From Paenibacillus agri (lineage in GTDB: Bacteria; Bacillota; Bacilli; Paenibacillales; Paenibacillaceae), in NCBI RefSeq assembly GCF_013359945.1, contig NZ_JABWCS010000218.1:1-64000 (forward strand): a stretch of DNA of 64,000 nucleotides, read 5' to 3'. The notes under the pieces were generated by a model, which ran no database searches, was not told where the DNA came from, and was given only the letters and a program-made list of their open reading frames with translations. Positions 9,701 through 18,380 of the stretch are shown here, one piece after another. The position numbers were made by a program, and so were the translations under genes. Position 1 is the stretch's first letter, and the number at the start of each line of letters is the position of its first letter.

Positions 9701-10049
9701 CATCCCGGTACTTCGATTCTTCTGCTGACAATGTAAGCTGGGAATAGTCTTTCAACACACCGTCAAAATCATGAAGAGCTTGATTCAGCAGCATCAATTC
9801 ATTTTCATTTTTCAGCGCAATAAATCCTCTGGCCCGAAGAAAAATCTCATTAAGATTATCCGAGAGTTGATTGATCGTTTGGGTCTTCTTATGTAGTGTA
9901 TCCCTGTCGTTGTTCAGCTTCTCCTGCTCTTTGTTGATATACAGGAAAAAAGCCATGCCACACAGAATAATCAGTGCGAAGACACTCGCAATGATGCGAA
10001 AATATCGGTTCTTCAGGCTCGTGCTGCCGAAGCGGTTGACTTTGGTCAC
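6771..10049 (-). CDS. Multi-sensor hybrid histidine kinase with C-terminal receiver domain
   Basis: 1092 residues. A membrane helix (about 18-38), an extracytoplasmic helical sensor (to about 190) and a second helix (about 192-212) precede a HAMP domain, a glutamine-rich coiled coil (about 262-300), a PAS domain (about 300-420), a GAF-like region (about 450-600) and a second PAS domain. The kinase core has phospho-acceptor His722 in SHELRTPLS, N and G boxes (NLLSNAIKFS, GLGIPKDQIG, GTGLGLAI), and a receiver with Asp about 1003 (VIDLMLG). It is the last gene of a three-gene operon; its ATG overlaps the stop of the preceding response regulator by four bases. The stimulus is unknown. A terminator overlaps its 3' end. 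Confidence 0.9.
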   Translation of the reverse strand: MTKVNRFGSTSLKNRYFRIIASVFALIILCGMAFFLYINKEQEKLNNDRDTLHKKTQTINQLSDNLNEIFLRARGFIALKNENELMLLNQALHDFDGVLKDYSQLTLSAEESKYRDDLKAFFTEYKYTLLPRALKLAEEGNYEALRSTSGGGTTAKVNEFLDYTKGYQKRADTALNEMAKNSIHKANEFTVVAFLFSTAILFLFTLLVWRILRNLIVPILKLEEATHSLAAGEQILLGTLHQKDEIGRLYNAFLDMAHSIQDKEEELMMQNEELHAQQDELHDQQHRLQRSLNEIESMMKALDQSAAVGILSAKGVFTYANDNLSSYTGYRNSEIIGYTYKLFEMPDMLEHDMQQMYRKLKSGGVWTHEIGLQTKSGATTWLNLTIVPYLNSEGTIYQYILIASDITSLKSVQQELALTLKATEQTKTMLELNNQLNHDISYTLNKNEFTEKFLHFMNRLYSFDSSFFLLTKDTIYAAKGIPQDRIERYVESSCSEMLHRLQTESSYVIKRPATEAEQGIAPDQMYCYDFYTKVVNAEDEILAVFCGSRIGLSFSDEELNEVQGLMNRVSLAIERLFMYEEIEHARKLNQDIVNNVNEGIQFVDTEGTMLHANKALCQMTDYSRWTEGGHESKDEWMAHFMQAANESNDICGFFQKALGEEAAESASMRYSIGTESVKHIDVYAIPVFRRDARIGTLFVHRDITREYELDLMKSELVSTVSHELRTPLSSVLGFTELLLARTMKPEKQLKYLETIHKEAKRLTELINDFLDLQRMESGKQQYTTESANLSEIVLGVLDQYKLGSHNVLLVDEAFNSEVEVDRDKIIQVLTNLLSNAIKFSPDSNEVNVHLHNEEDRIVVRIQDHGLGIPKDQIGHLFQKFRRVDNSASKRIGGTGLGLAICKEIIDKQKGEIGIESVEGKGTTVWFSLPNLYSEHKQYEEDGGRWNPDKEVKPNVMIVEDDYSLSLLLSEELKGKGFRVTHHYHPQKAFDQALKTPFVAIVIDLMLGDELDGWDLIRMLKEDQRTETIPLVISSALDKSDKNALNNVIQTYLTKPYPPGELSQTLEEIVKIRQASGEVLFPDNSPEKEEDKS

Positions 10050-10408
10050 TTCAGTATCCCCTCCACGACCTGCAACAGCTCCAGCGGACTGAACGGCTTG
10101 GGCATGAAGTAGCGCACACCCGCCTCAATCGCCCGGTTGCGGTCCATTTCCTGTGCCTTCGCGGTCAGCATAAGAAACGGGGTATTCTTTTTCTTCTCAT
10201 CATCTACCTGTCCAAGCACTTCGATCCCCGTCATCTTCGGCATCATATAATCCAGAATGACCAGATCATAGGTATCTGCTTCCAGCTTCTCCAGCGCATC
10301 CTCACCGTTCTCCGCCGTATAAATCTCCACATCCTCCAGATCCTCCAACGTATCCGTAATCAGCATGCGCAATACTTCTTCGTCATCTACCACTAATACT
10401 TTTTGCAT
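10046..10408 (-). CDS. Single-domain response regulator (CheY-like)
   Basis: 120 residues that form only a receiver domain: the acidic pair in VVDDEEV, the phospho-acceptor Asp in DLVILDYMMPKMTG, the Thr of LMLTAKA and the Lys of FMPKPFSP. I set the start at MQKVLVVDD because GGAGG sits seven bases upstream; the frame remains open upstream but without a better site. With no output domain, it probably relays phosphate between the flanking hybrid kinase and the Hpt-REC-GGDEF protein, or acts by protein contact. It overlaps the kinase start by four bases, indicating translational coupling. Confidence 0.9.
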   Translation of the reverse strand: MQKVLVVDDEEVLRMLITDTLEDLEDVEIYTAENGEDALEKLEADTYDLVILDYMMPKMTGIEVLGQVDDEKKKNTPFLMLTAKAQEMDRNRAIEAGVRYFMPKPFSPLELLQVVEGILK

Positions 10409-10457
10409 CCTAACCTCCATTTGTTTAGCTTCTTGGTTGTCATCGCTTGCTACCTGC

Positions 10458-12092
10458 CTAGAACAGGAACCGGAAAGCCAGACGCTCAATACGCAGCATC
10501 AGTTCATTCATGTCAAACGGCTTTATTACATAATCATCGGCACCCATCTGCAGTGCATGAACAATATCCGCCTGATTATTTCGACCGGTCAGCATAATCA
10601 CAACAATATTCTCCTGCGGATAGTTCCCGCGAATACGTTCCAGCACCTCAATTCCGTCCAGCTCCGGCATAATGCCATCCAGCAGCACAACGTACTTCTC
10701 TTCACTGCTATACCAGTCAGATTGCAAAAACTCGGGACCGCTGGCATAACTGCTGATATTGACCTTGGCCATGTTGGAGGGCTTCCAGTCAGCAAACTCG
10801 CTGGTCACAATTCGGCGCACCAACGCATCATCATCTATAATGATCACATTAAGCACAGAGTCAAATTTAGTAGCGAGCAGCTGCTCAGTGTATATTGTCG
10901 TCTGATTTCGGCCCCCATGCTTGCTGGCATACAGCGCTTTGTCGGCTTCTTCCACCAGCTTTACGGCATGCTGCTCTTCCCCAGCTTTAACTTCAGTAAT
11001 CCCACTGGAGAAGGTCACATTAAAGGCTTGCTTCTTGGTACGGAACTCTTTTGCCGAAAAACGCCTCTGAATCCGCTCAACCACCAGCTTCGCGGAAGAG
11101 GCCTCCGTGTTGGGCAGAAAAAGAGCAAATTCCTCCCCGCCGTAGCGGCAGAAAACATCCTCCAACCGGATGGAAGCCTGAACAAATTCTGTGAATGAAT
11201 GCAGAACTTCATCCCCGGCCAAATGCCCGTATGTATCATTAATCGCCTTGAAATGATCTAGATCTATAAGTACGAGCGAGAATACTCTGTTCGTGCGTCT
11301 GTAATCCGACAATAGCTGTTTCATTGTCTGGTTGAAATGCTTGCGGTTAAAAGCACCTGTCAGTTCATCGACAATGATCGACTCCTGCCACTCTCTTTTC
11401 AGTTCAAAGCGATTTTGGATCAGGGTCAGGAAAATATCTATATCCACCGGCTTTTTGATAAAATCCATGACACCAAGGGAATAGGCATGCATCTGTACCT
11501 CCTTGGAGTGCTCCGCGCTGATCATAATAATCGGAATCCGTTCTTTTTTGGCCTTGCCAATAATCTGATTCAGCACTTCAATCCCGCTTTGGTCTGGCAG
11601 CATAATATCAAGAAGGATCATGTCCGGTTTGCTCTCGTAAAAGATCTTCAGGCCCCGTTCCGCTGACAAAGCGATGCTGACATAGTAGGGATTCTTCTCT
11701 AGCGACTCTTTCAGGTAGGCTACAAGCTGCACATCATCATCAATAATGAGGATCTCATACTGCGGCCGGGCATCCTCTGTCTTATTCCCATCCGGCAGAC
11801 CCGAGGGCTTAAGGGCGGAAGAGGCGTTGTCATTAAGCAAGGCCAGCAGCGGGTATAAATAACGTCCCCATTCGACGGGCAACCACTCTTTTCGGCTATC
11901 ATCCCCGAACAAAGGCTGCGTCTGCTCTGCCAGCTCCTCAATCTCCTTGAGTCCTACCGTTCCGGCAGTTCCTTTGAGATTATGCAGGAACCGATGGATA
12001 TCCTTTTCTTCCACTGAAGGCAGTTTTGACCATTCCTCCAGGGTCTGTCTGGTTCTCTGCTCAACCAGGTCTTTATATTTACGTGTTGTCAT
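10458..12092 (-). CDS. Hpt-REC-GGDEF-REC signalling protein (probable diguanylate cyclase)
   Basis: 544 residues. The N-terminal Hpt domain has the phosphotransfer His in LHNLKGTAGTVG. It is followed by a first receiver (LIIDDDVQL, DMILLDIMLPDQSG), a GGDEF domain with the active-site variant GGEEF and the allosteric I-site RLED five residues before it, and a second receiver (VIIDDDALV, VVLLDGIMPELDG, LTGRN). Both catalytic and inhibitory motifs look intact, so c-di-GMP synthesis with product inhibition is plausible. The start MTTRKYK follows AAAGGAG. It is first in the operon, 49 bp before the single-domain regulator. An Hpt in one gene and a hybrid kinase in another suggest a phosphorelay within the operon. 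Confidence 0.88.
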   Translation of the reverse strand: MTTRKYKDLVEQRTRQTLEEWSKLPSVEEKDIHRFLHNLKGTAGTVGLKEIEELAEQTQPLFGDDSRKEWLPVEWGRYLYPLLALLNDNASSALKPSGLPDGNKTEDARPQYEILIIDDDVQLVAYLKESLEKNPYYVSIALSAERGLKIFYESKPDMILLDIMLPDQSGIEVLNQIIGKAKKERIPIIMISAEHSKEVQMHAYSLGVMDFIKKPVDIDIFLTLIQNRFELKREWQESIIVDELTGAFNRKHFNQTMKQLLSDYRRTNRVFSLVLIDLDHFKAINDTYGHLAGDEVLHSFTEFVQASIRLEDVFCRYGGEEFALFLPNTEASSAKLVVERIQRRFSAKEFRTKKQAFNVTFSSGITEVKAGEEQHAVKLVEEADKALYASKHGGRNQTTIYTEQLLATKFDSVLNVIIIDDDALVRRIVTSEFADWKPSNMAKVNISSYASGPEFLQSDWYSSEEKYVVLLDGIMPELDGIEVLERIRGNYPQENIVVIMLTGRNNQADIVHALQMGADDYVIKPFDMNELMLRIERLAFRFLF

Positions 12093-12350
12093 AGCAACTC
12101 CTTTAAATACGGACATTTCACATCATGCTATTCCCAAATTTTGAGCCTGTCAAAAGTCCAGTTCATCATATTTTCAATGCGTTGTCAATTAATATCCTTT
12201 GTAAAGAACATGTAAGGATTAAAAAGTTGATCAACCTGACAAAAAACCTTTGGTTGAAGCTTGCAACATCATTTGCAATAATGATTGAAATGGTCATTTT
12301 CGCCCCCAGTTGGCGGAAGAACACTTACATATAAAGGGAGGCTGTTTCGA
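12093..12350. other. Divergent intergenic region between the signalling operon and the ACT/PFL pair
   Basis: An AT-rich region that must carry promoters for both directions. I see no confident -35/-10 pair. The ribosome binding site AAAGGGAGG (12333-12341) lies at its right end. Confidence 0.4.
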
Positions 12351-12620
12351 TTGAAGGGGATCATAACGGTATTGGGGAAAGACAAGGTTGGGATTATTGC
12401 CAAAGTATGTACTTATCTCGCTGAACACAACTTGAACATTCTGGACATTTCACAAACCATTGTTCAGGACTATTTCAACATGATGATGATCGTCGAACTT
12501 ACCGGGGCTACCAAAAGCTTCGAGGTGATTGTAGAGGAACTGCAGCTGATTGGCACCGAAATTGGCGTCGAAATCAAGCTTCAGCATGAAGATATCTTCA
12601 ATATTATGCATCGAATTTAG
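12351..12620 (+). CDS. ACT-domain protein, UPF0237 family
   Basis: 89 residues. The whole protein is one ACT regulatory fold: KGIITVLGKDKVGIIAKV at the start, ILDISQTIVQ and a C-terminal HEDIFNIMHRI typical of UPF0237. The start is a TTG nine bases after AAAGGGAGG. It lies 14 bp upstream of the PFL gene, an arrangement conserved across Firmicutes. ACT domains bind amino acids or other small ligands; the ligand here is unknown. It resembles the GcvR-like regulators only at domain level. Confidence 0.9.
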   Translation: MKGIITVLGKDKVGIIAKVCTYLAEHNLNILDISQTIVQDYFNMMMIVELTGATKSFEVIVEELQLIGTEIGVEIKLQHEDIFNIMHRI

Positions 12621-12634
12621 GAGGAGTAAGCCCA

Positions 12635-13993
12635 ATGATCTCACTTGTTGAAGTACAGGAAACGAATAAAATGATCCGTGAAATGAATCTCGATGTGCGT
12701 ACCATAACCATGGGGATTAGCCTAATGGACTGCGCACATAGTGATCTAAAGACCTTTAACCAGAACGTATATGACAAAATCACCCGCTCTGCCGAAAAGC
12801 TCGTCAAGACTGGTGAAGATTTGGAAAAACAATTCGGCGTGCCGATTGTCAACAAACGAATTTCGGTCACTCCAATTGCCATTGCCGCGGGATCTGTTCA
12901 CACCGATACTTACGTACCGGTAGCTGAGGCGCTCGACAGGGCTGCCAAAGAAGTTGGCGTTAACTTCATAGGTGGCTTCTCCGCTCTTGTACAGAAAGGC
13001 TGTACCAAGGGCGACCGCATTCTGATCGACAGCATCCCAGAGGCGCTGGCCGTGACGGAGCGCGTATGCTCCTCGGTCAATGTGGGTTCATCCCGCAGCG
13101 GCATTAACATGGATGCCGTGAAGCTGATGGGCGATATCATTCTGCAGACTGCCGAACGCACCAAGGACAGAGACTCTATCGGTTGTGCGAAGCTGGTTGT
13201 CTTCTGTAATGCTGTAGAGGACAACCCCTTCATGGCAGGAGCCTTTCACGGGGTAGGCGAGCGTGAATGCGTTATTAATGTAGGGGTTAGCGGACCCGGT
13301 GTAATCAAGAGAGCGCTGGAAGAAGTCAAAGGCCAGGATTTTGAGACCCTGTGCGAGACTATCAAACGGACGGCCTTCAAGGTTACGCGTGTGGGGCAGC
13401 TCGTTGCCCAGGAAGCCTCCAAGCGGATGGGCGTTCCATTCGGGATCATCGATCTGTCCCTTGCGCCCACACCATTGATCGGGGATTCCATTGCGGAAAT
13501 CTTCCAGGTCATGGGGCTAGAAGAAGCTGGTGCTCCGGGAACAACCGCAGCGCTAGCAATCTTGAATGATAATGTTAAAAAAGGTGGCGTGATGGCCTCC
13601 TCCTACGTCGGCGGGCTTAGCGGTGCGTTCATCCCGGTCAGCGAGGACCATGGCATGATTCAGGCTGTTCAGCGCGGCGCACTGACGCTTGAGAAGCTGG
13701 AAGCCATGACCTGCGTCTGCTCGGTAGGTCTGGATATGATTGCAATCCCCGGCAGCACGTCCAAAGAGACTCTCTCGGGAATCATTGCCGACGAGGCAGC
13801 CATCGGTATGGTCAACAACAAGACCACTGCAGTTCGCGTCATCCCTGTCATCGGCAAGGATGTTGGCGAAATGGTCGAATTCGGCGGCCTGCTGGGCTAT
13901 GCGCCCGTGATGGCAGTCAACTCGTTTAATTGTGCGGGCTTTGTAAACCGCGGCGGACGTATTCCAGCGCCGATTCACAGCTTCAAGAACTAA
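12635..13993 (+). CDS. PFL family protein (UPF0210 / DUF711)
   Basis: 452 residues, the usual length of the UPF0210 family. It is distantly related to the glycyl-radical (pyruvate formate-lyase-like) fold but lacks the radical glycine motif. Recognisable stretches are GISLMDCAHSD, NIGGFSALVQKG-like sequence, SSRSGINMDAV, LAPTPLIGDSIAEI and the C-terminal FNCAGFVNRGGRIPAP. It is co-transcribed with the ACT protein upstream and probably interacts with it. The biochemical role is not established. A strong terminator follows about 190 bp downstream. Confidence 0.92.
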   Translation: MISLVEVQETNKMIREMNLDVRTITMGISLMDCAHSDLKTFNQNVYDKITRSAEKLVKTGEDLEKQFGVPIVNKRISVTPIAIAAGSVHTDTYVPVAEALDRAAKEVGVNFIGGFSALVQKGCTKGDRILIDSIPEALAVTERVCSSVNVGSSRSGINMDAVKLMGDIILQTAERTKDRDSIGCAKLVVFCNAVEDNPFMAGAFHGVGERECVINVGVSGPGVIKRALEEVKGQDFETLCETIKRTAFKVTRVGQLVAQEASKRMGVPFGIIDLSLAPTPLIGDSIAEIFQVMGLEEAGAPGTTAALAILNDNVKKGGVMASSYVGGLSGAFIPVSEDHGMIQAVQRGALTLEKLEAMTCVCSVGLDMIAIPGSTSKETLSGIIADEAAIGMVNNKTTAVRVIPVIGKDVGEMVEFGGLLGYAPVMAVNSFNCAGFVNRGGRIPAPIHSFKN

Positions 13994-14179
13994 AGCTGTG
14001 CAACGCTGGCAGGGGCATTACTAGTGAAGGCGGCGCTATCTGAGGCAATGTCATTAACGACAGTAAGGCAGGTTACAAGCAAACTAAGAGGATGCCTCAT
14101 CATTCTATTTTCACTAAAGTAACAGCATACCTTCAATTTAGTTAACATAAAAACCCAGTCAATTAGATAGTGTAAAAAT

Positions 14180-14227
14180 AAGCCAAGCAGCGTTTCTCCC
14201 GTAATTGAGAAGCTGCTTGGCTTTTTT
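14180..14227 (+). terminator. Terminator downstream of the PFL gene
   Basis: AGCCAAGCAGC and GCTGCTTGGCT pair around a 20-base loop and are followed by TTTTTT. Confidence 0.85.
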
Positions 14228-14420
14228 GTTTCGTTGCGATCTGCTCAACCCTGTTATAAGCATGAGAAAACCAGCCGGCCTCAAACCTAACTGTTTCTAC
14301 TCAAAAAGCAAAGTCTATCCTCTATCCCAAGCAACCCGTTCATGGTTTTTGGGACATTCGAATTACATCCTCTTTCCATGATCAATTTCCTGTCTGGAAG
14401 GTCGGGAGTATTAGAAATAG

Positions 14421-14604
14421 ATGCAAATATGTACCTTATTTCATATCAATAACTGAAATATAGTAATTTAAGGACATAATTGTATGTTAATTCCCCTACT
14501 TGGCCTGAAAATAAGCTTTACTGGTAGATTTAGAGTACAATAATGCACTTATTTACCAATTATATTGATTATCCGTGCAATTAAGGTACAGAATTGCAGT
14601 TAAT
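14421..14604. repeat. Four-palindrome dyad element, copy 1 (G type)
   Basis: Four imperfect 14-bp palindromes related to GTACAATATTGCAC are centred at 14427.5, 14478.5, 14541.5 and 14592.5 (spacing 51, 63, 51). The first two are inverted relative to the last two, so the whole block is a mirror-symmetric array. It aligns without any gap with copy 2 at a fixed offset of 21,009 bp. It lies between two convergent genes. No coding potential is seen. Confidence 0.85.
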
Positions 14605-14640
14605 TTGAGCGACGGAGGTACAAGATGCATAAGACAGAAC

Positions 14641-14811
14641 TATGTGCCGCCGAGTGACGAGCCATGAGCTACAAGCCATGTTCGGCGGAGCGATGAGCTA
14701 CGAGCCATGAGCTACAAAGTCCTCTGCGATGAGCAATGAGGCTCATTCATCCAGTCATGTGACGACGGGAGCGACAGAGTCACAGCCATGAGTTACGAGC
14801 CATGTTCGACC
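14641..14811. repeat. Imperfect short repeats of GAGCCATGAGCTAC type
   Basis: Scattered copies of GAGCCATG and GAGCTACAA/GAGCTACGA motifs fill this noncoding stretch between copy 1 of the dyad element and the end of the 7TM kinase gene. The copies are irregular and no clean period is visible. Confidence 0.6.
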
Positions 14812-14821
14812 ATACCCAGTC

Positions 14822-17800
14822 TTAATCTATCGTTATGGTACCAAAATCTGCGCCTCGTTGATCAGGAATTGCAAAGGACACGGTCGTGCCAGCACCCGGC
14901 TGGCTCTGAATGATCAACCCCTTGCCATAGAGCCGCTTCAGCCGGCGGTTCGTATTCTGCAGTCCAATCCCGCCTTTACCCTGTTGGGAGGGTTCGAGCA
15001 AAGATACAACCTGATCAGGCTCCATGCCTTTCCCATCATCTGTAACTTCAATTCGTATTTCCCTTGCATGGCGGGTGATAGAAATCTTTAGCACACCCCC
15101 ACGGGCCTGACTAAGTAACCCGTGTCTGACCGCATTTTCCACTAGAGGCTGAATCGTTAGTGGAGGCAGCTGAGGCCCGTTCACCTTGTCGCTCTCCATA
15201 TCTTCCTCCATCTGCCATTCCACGGACAATCTGTCCTCGAACCGTTCCTGCTCAATATAGAGATACGCCCGGACAAGCTCCAACTCATGAGAGAGCGGCA
15301 CAAGCTCTTCGGCATTCAGTAAATCAAAGTTAATTCTTAGGTACGACGTGAAGGCTTCCCCGAGCCGGGCCATTTTTTCAGAATCGATGTCGCTAAGGGC
15401 CAGAATAGAGTTCAGCGCATTGAACAGGAAATGCGGCCTTATCTGTGCCTGAAGGTAGGCCGCTTCCATACGCAGCCGTTCATCAAGGGACTGCTTCAGC
15501 ATCGTCAACGAGCGTACACGATATTGCAATTCCAGCCCATCCACTGGCTTAATCACATAATCGCTGGCTCCGGCCAGGAATCCGGTGTAGATATCCTCCG
15601 GCTGAGCGCGGGCCGTCAGCAGCAGCACGGGAAGCTCCGATATGCTGTAACGCTCACGGATGATCCTCGTCAGGTCATAACCTGACATATGAGGCATCAT
15701 GACATCGGCGATCACCAGATCCCAGCGCCCCCTGTCCAGCAGTTCCAGTGCTTCCTTGCCGGACAATGCCGGCACCAGATAATAGTGGGCATCAGAAAGC
15801 ATCCCCCCAAGCACCCGCAGATTGACAGGATCATCATCTACGACCAGGATGTTCAGGCTGCCACTGACAGGAAATGAGCTTGTATCCTGTAATACCGGTA
15901 CAACCGGCAACGCGGCTATGCTCCGGGTATAATTCAAGTCAGAAGGCTCCGGCTCTCCCTCAGCCGAAAGAGCAGCCACACTGTGAGTATTCGACGTACC
16001 GAATAGTTCCGAATCCTCTGCAGCAGCCACTTCACCGCTGGGATCACTGCTTAAGCCTGTATAGAATGGAAGTGCGAACGAGAATACGGAGCCCTGCCCA
16101 GGTGCAGAATCCAGAACAAGTACTCCGCCGTGCAGCTCTACAAACTGCTTACAGATACTAAGCCCAAGTCCGAAACCTCCACCGTCATTGATGCCAAGCG
16201 CGCCCTGCTCATATGGCTTGAAGACTCTTGCAACTGTTTCCTCATCCATCCCCGCACCGGTATCTGCCACACGAATGATAGCCTTGCCGTTCACAATTTC
16301 CGCGCTGACGGTTATCGTTCCGGCATCCGTGTATTTGATGGCATTATGCAGGAGATTGACTAAGATCTGCATCAGCCTCTTCTCATCACCATACACCGGC
16401 GGGAAATCATCAGGGATCTTCATCACCATACGTAACGGCTTACCATCTAGCAAGTAACCCAGCATGGCTAGCACACTCGGCACGACAGCCTGCATCTGGA
16501 GTCGTTCCTTCCGTAGCACGATTTTATTATCCTGAAGCCTGGTGATATCCAGAAGATCGCCAAGGAGGCTAGACATTCTCTTACTGATAGTAATGAGAAG
16601 CTCCATATCTTTGATACTTTTGGGATTCATCCCCTGCTGTTCGTTAACGATCACCGTTTGAGCAATGTTCATAATGCCATGTAGTGGCGTTCTTAGCTCA
16701 TGCGAAGTATTGGCCAGAAATTCATCCTTCACCTTATCTGCCTGACGGAGCCGTCCCGTCAATTCTGCATTCTCCTCCGTGTTACGGAAATACCGCTTGA
16801 ACCAGTACGCACAGAAGCTGATGATGGCAGCAATCATGTCGACCGGATAAAAAATACTATCCACAACTCCCCCGTTTTGCAGCACGCCCCAGAACACGCT
16901 GGAAGAAACGCCTCCGGCTGCCAGCAGCAGAAAAAGTGCATCACGCTGGGATTGGATGACCATCTTGGCAATTAAATAGACCACTCCGATCATCGGCAGT
17001 AAATAGATTAAGCCAAAAACTTTGAAATGGTAGGAGTACAAGACCCAGTTCGCGGGTGATACCAGAATAAATAAGACAAAAAGGACAAAACAAGCTACGT
17101 AAGTACGGAACAGGTACCTTCTGCTGTTCTCGACACCATTGTGGAAGGTGCGGGTCAGTAAGAGCATGAAAAAGGAGATGGAAGCATAGGACAGCAGTCG
17201 GGTCTTTAGCCCCCAGGTGTAGTTGATGGGCAGCCATAGCTGGAGCAGATTATCATGATCGGACGCGATCGAGAGTGCTGTCACTATAAGCAGCATACAA
17301 AAGTAGATAAAGCTCTTCTCCTTCGGATTAAAGAAGAATAGAATAATAGCATAGACACTATGTAGTAGTAGCACAATAAAAATGACCAGCTGAAATCCGA
17401 TTGAATAAAGCCGCTCCTTGTCAATGGCGGCCTGTGAACCGAATTTTATAGATTTAAGAATTCCACCCAAAGACGGATTGTCATGGTTGGCAGCCTGGAC
17501 CAGCACATCAAGCTCCTGTTGTCCATTCGCTGTGTAGGTTATCGTATAGGAACTTACACGCGATTGGGATTGGTCTTTCCGTTCCGAAAACACTCCGAAT
17601 GCAGATTGCTGCTCACCGTTGATGAAGATCGCTGAACTGTTCTCGATTTTACGGATCCATAGCGAGTAAGGCTGGTTCAGCGGCTGATCGACCAAAATGC
17701 GCAGGCGATATGTACCTATACCATAGGAGTTGGCCTTAGTGTCGCTGAACCCGCTCCTCCAATCCCCAGGGACCTTGACATATCTTGCTGGTTCCGGCAG

Positions 17801-18043
17801 TTCTCCGTTCCCGTCTGTCAGCAGCTTATCAGGGTAGAACTCCCATTCCCCATTTAAGGTAATGGACTTGGAACCCTCAAAATTCCAGCCCCTCATGTCC
17901 AGTACACCGTTCACTGCTTGCGGAGCTTTCGATGGAGCCTGAACAGCATACCATACCAGCCGCAGCCCAGACAGCAGAGCAAGCGTGAGAAGAAGAATGA
18001 GTCCATGCTTTTTCAACGTATGAAGATTGGCTTTAGATATCAT
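14822..18043 (-). CDS. 7TM hybrid sensor kinase with receiver and a second LytS-type kinase core
   Basis: 1073 residues. After an N-terminal helix comes an extracytoplasmic jelly-roll sensor (about 45-205, DISMED2-like, with GEWEFYPD and VPGDWRSG), seven membrane helices (about 212-410), then a HisKA core with His448 in SHELRTPLHG, an ATPase (NLLHNAIKY, GFGLGLSICKQF), and a receiver (VVDDDPVN, DLVIADVMMPHMSG). Last is a second kinase module of the LytS/YesM type (IRPHFLFNALNS, with a separate ATPase NAVRHGLL, GIGLQNTNRRL). The two kinase cores are unrelated families in one chain. The gene is monocistronic as far as can be seen; output genes and ligand are unknown. Confidence 0.9.
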   Translation of the reverse strand: MISKANLHTLKKHGLILLLTLALLSGLRLVWYAVQAPSKAPQAVNGVLDMRGWNFEGSKSITLNGEWEFYPDKLLTDGNGELPEPARYVKVPGDWRSGFSDTKANSYGIGTYRLRILVDQPLNQPYSLWIRKIENSSAIFINGEQQSAFGVFSERKDQSQSRVSSYTITYTANGQQELDVLVQAANHDNPSLGGILKSIKFGSQAAIDKERLYSIGFQLVIFIVLLLHSVYAIILFFFNPKEKSFIYFCMLLIVTALSIASDHDNLLQLWLPINYTWGLKTRLLSYASISFFMLLLTRTFHNGVENSRRYLFRTYVACFVLFVLFILVSPANWVLYSYHFKVFGLIYLLPMIGVVYLIAKMVIQSQRDALFLLLAAGGVSSSVFWGVLQNGGVVDSIFYPVDMIAAIISFCAYWFKRYFRNTEENAELTGRLRQADKVKDEFLANTSHELRTPLHGIMNIAQTVIVNEQQGMNPKSIKDMELLITISKRMSSLLGDLLDITRLQDNKIVLRKERLQMQAVVPSVLAMLGYLLDGKPLRMVMKIPDDFPPVYGDEKRLMQILVNLLHNAIKYTDAGTITVSAEIVNGKAIIRVADTGAGMDEETVARVFKPYEQGALGINDGGGFGLGLSICKQFVELHGGVLVLDSAPGQGSVFSFALPFYTGLSSDPSGEVAAAEDSELFGTSNTHSVAALSAEGEPEPSDLNYTRSIAALPVVPVLQDTSSFPVSGSLNILVVDDDPVNLRVLGGMLSDAHYYLVPALSGKEALELLDRGRWDLVIADVMMPHMSGYDLTRIIRERYSISELPVLLLTARAQPEDIYTGFLAGASDYVIKPVDGLELQYRVRSLTMLKQSLDERLRMEAAYLQAQIRPHFLFNALNSILALSDIDSEKMARLGEAFTSYLRINFDLLNAEELVPLSHELELVRAYLYIEQERFEDRLSVEWQMEEDMESDKVNGPQLPPLTIQPLVENAVRHGLLSQARGGVLKISITRHAREIRIEVTDDGKGMEPDQVVSLLEPSQQGKGGIGLQNTNRRLKRLYGKGLIIQSQPGAGTTVSFAIPDQRGADFGTITID

Positions 18044-18242
18044 AGGATTGATTAGTTGACAGAAATACTGTACTGTCTTTCCTTTTCTTTAGTCTCATCG
18101 TATAAAAATCATGTCACGACCAGCAGCAGATGATAAAGGTGACCTTAGTCCCTGTGCTGAACAGTATTATACTGAATCTATGAGCTAAAGCATAGAAAAA
18201 AACAGTATCCCCAACAATTCCAAGGAAATCCATAAGCAGTTA

Positions 18243-18378
18243 CCATCCTCAACCATTCCTGTTATTATTCGTGTCTTCGCCAAATATCGCTGAAAATAAA
18301 AAAATTAACTGAAGAGATTCCAGTTAATTTTTTGATATGGCCTATACGTAATGGAATAACAGAAAATTTTCCTTCTAT
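18243..18378. repeat. Four-palindrome dyad element, partial copy 4 (T type, degenerate)
   Basis: Units sit at three of the four expected positions: a right half-site TCCTGTTAT ending at 18265 (expected centre 18254), TTAACTG...CAGTTAA centred at 18316, and ATAACAGAA...TTCTAT centred at 18367. The centre spacing is 62 and 51, as in copy 3. The first unit, expected at about 18203, is not recognisable. Confidence 0.55.
18299..18336 (-). terminator. Terminator of the ECF41 sigma gene
   Basis: AATTAACTG (18303-18311) and CAGTTAATT (18321-18329) pair, with A/T runs on both sides, so it can act in either direction; on the minus strand it is followed by TTTTTTTATT. It coincides with one unit of the partial dyad element. 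Confidence 0.7.
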
Positions 18379-18380
18379 AT

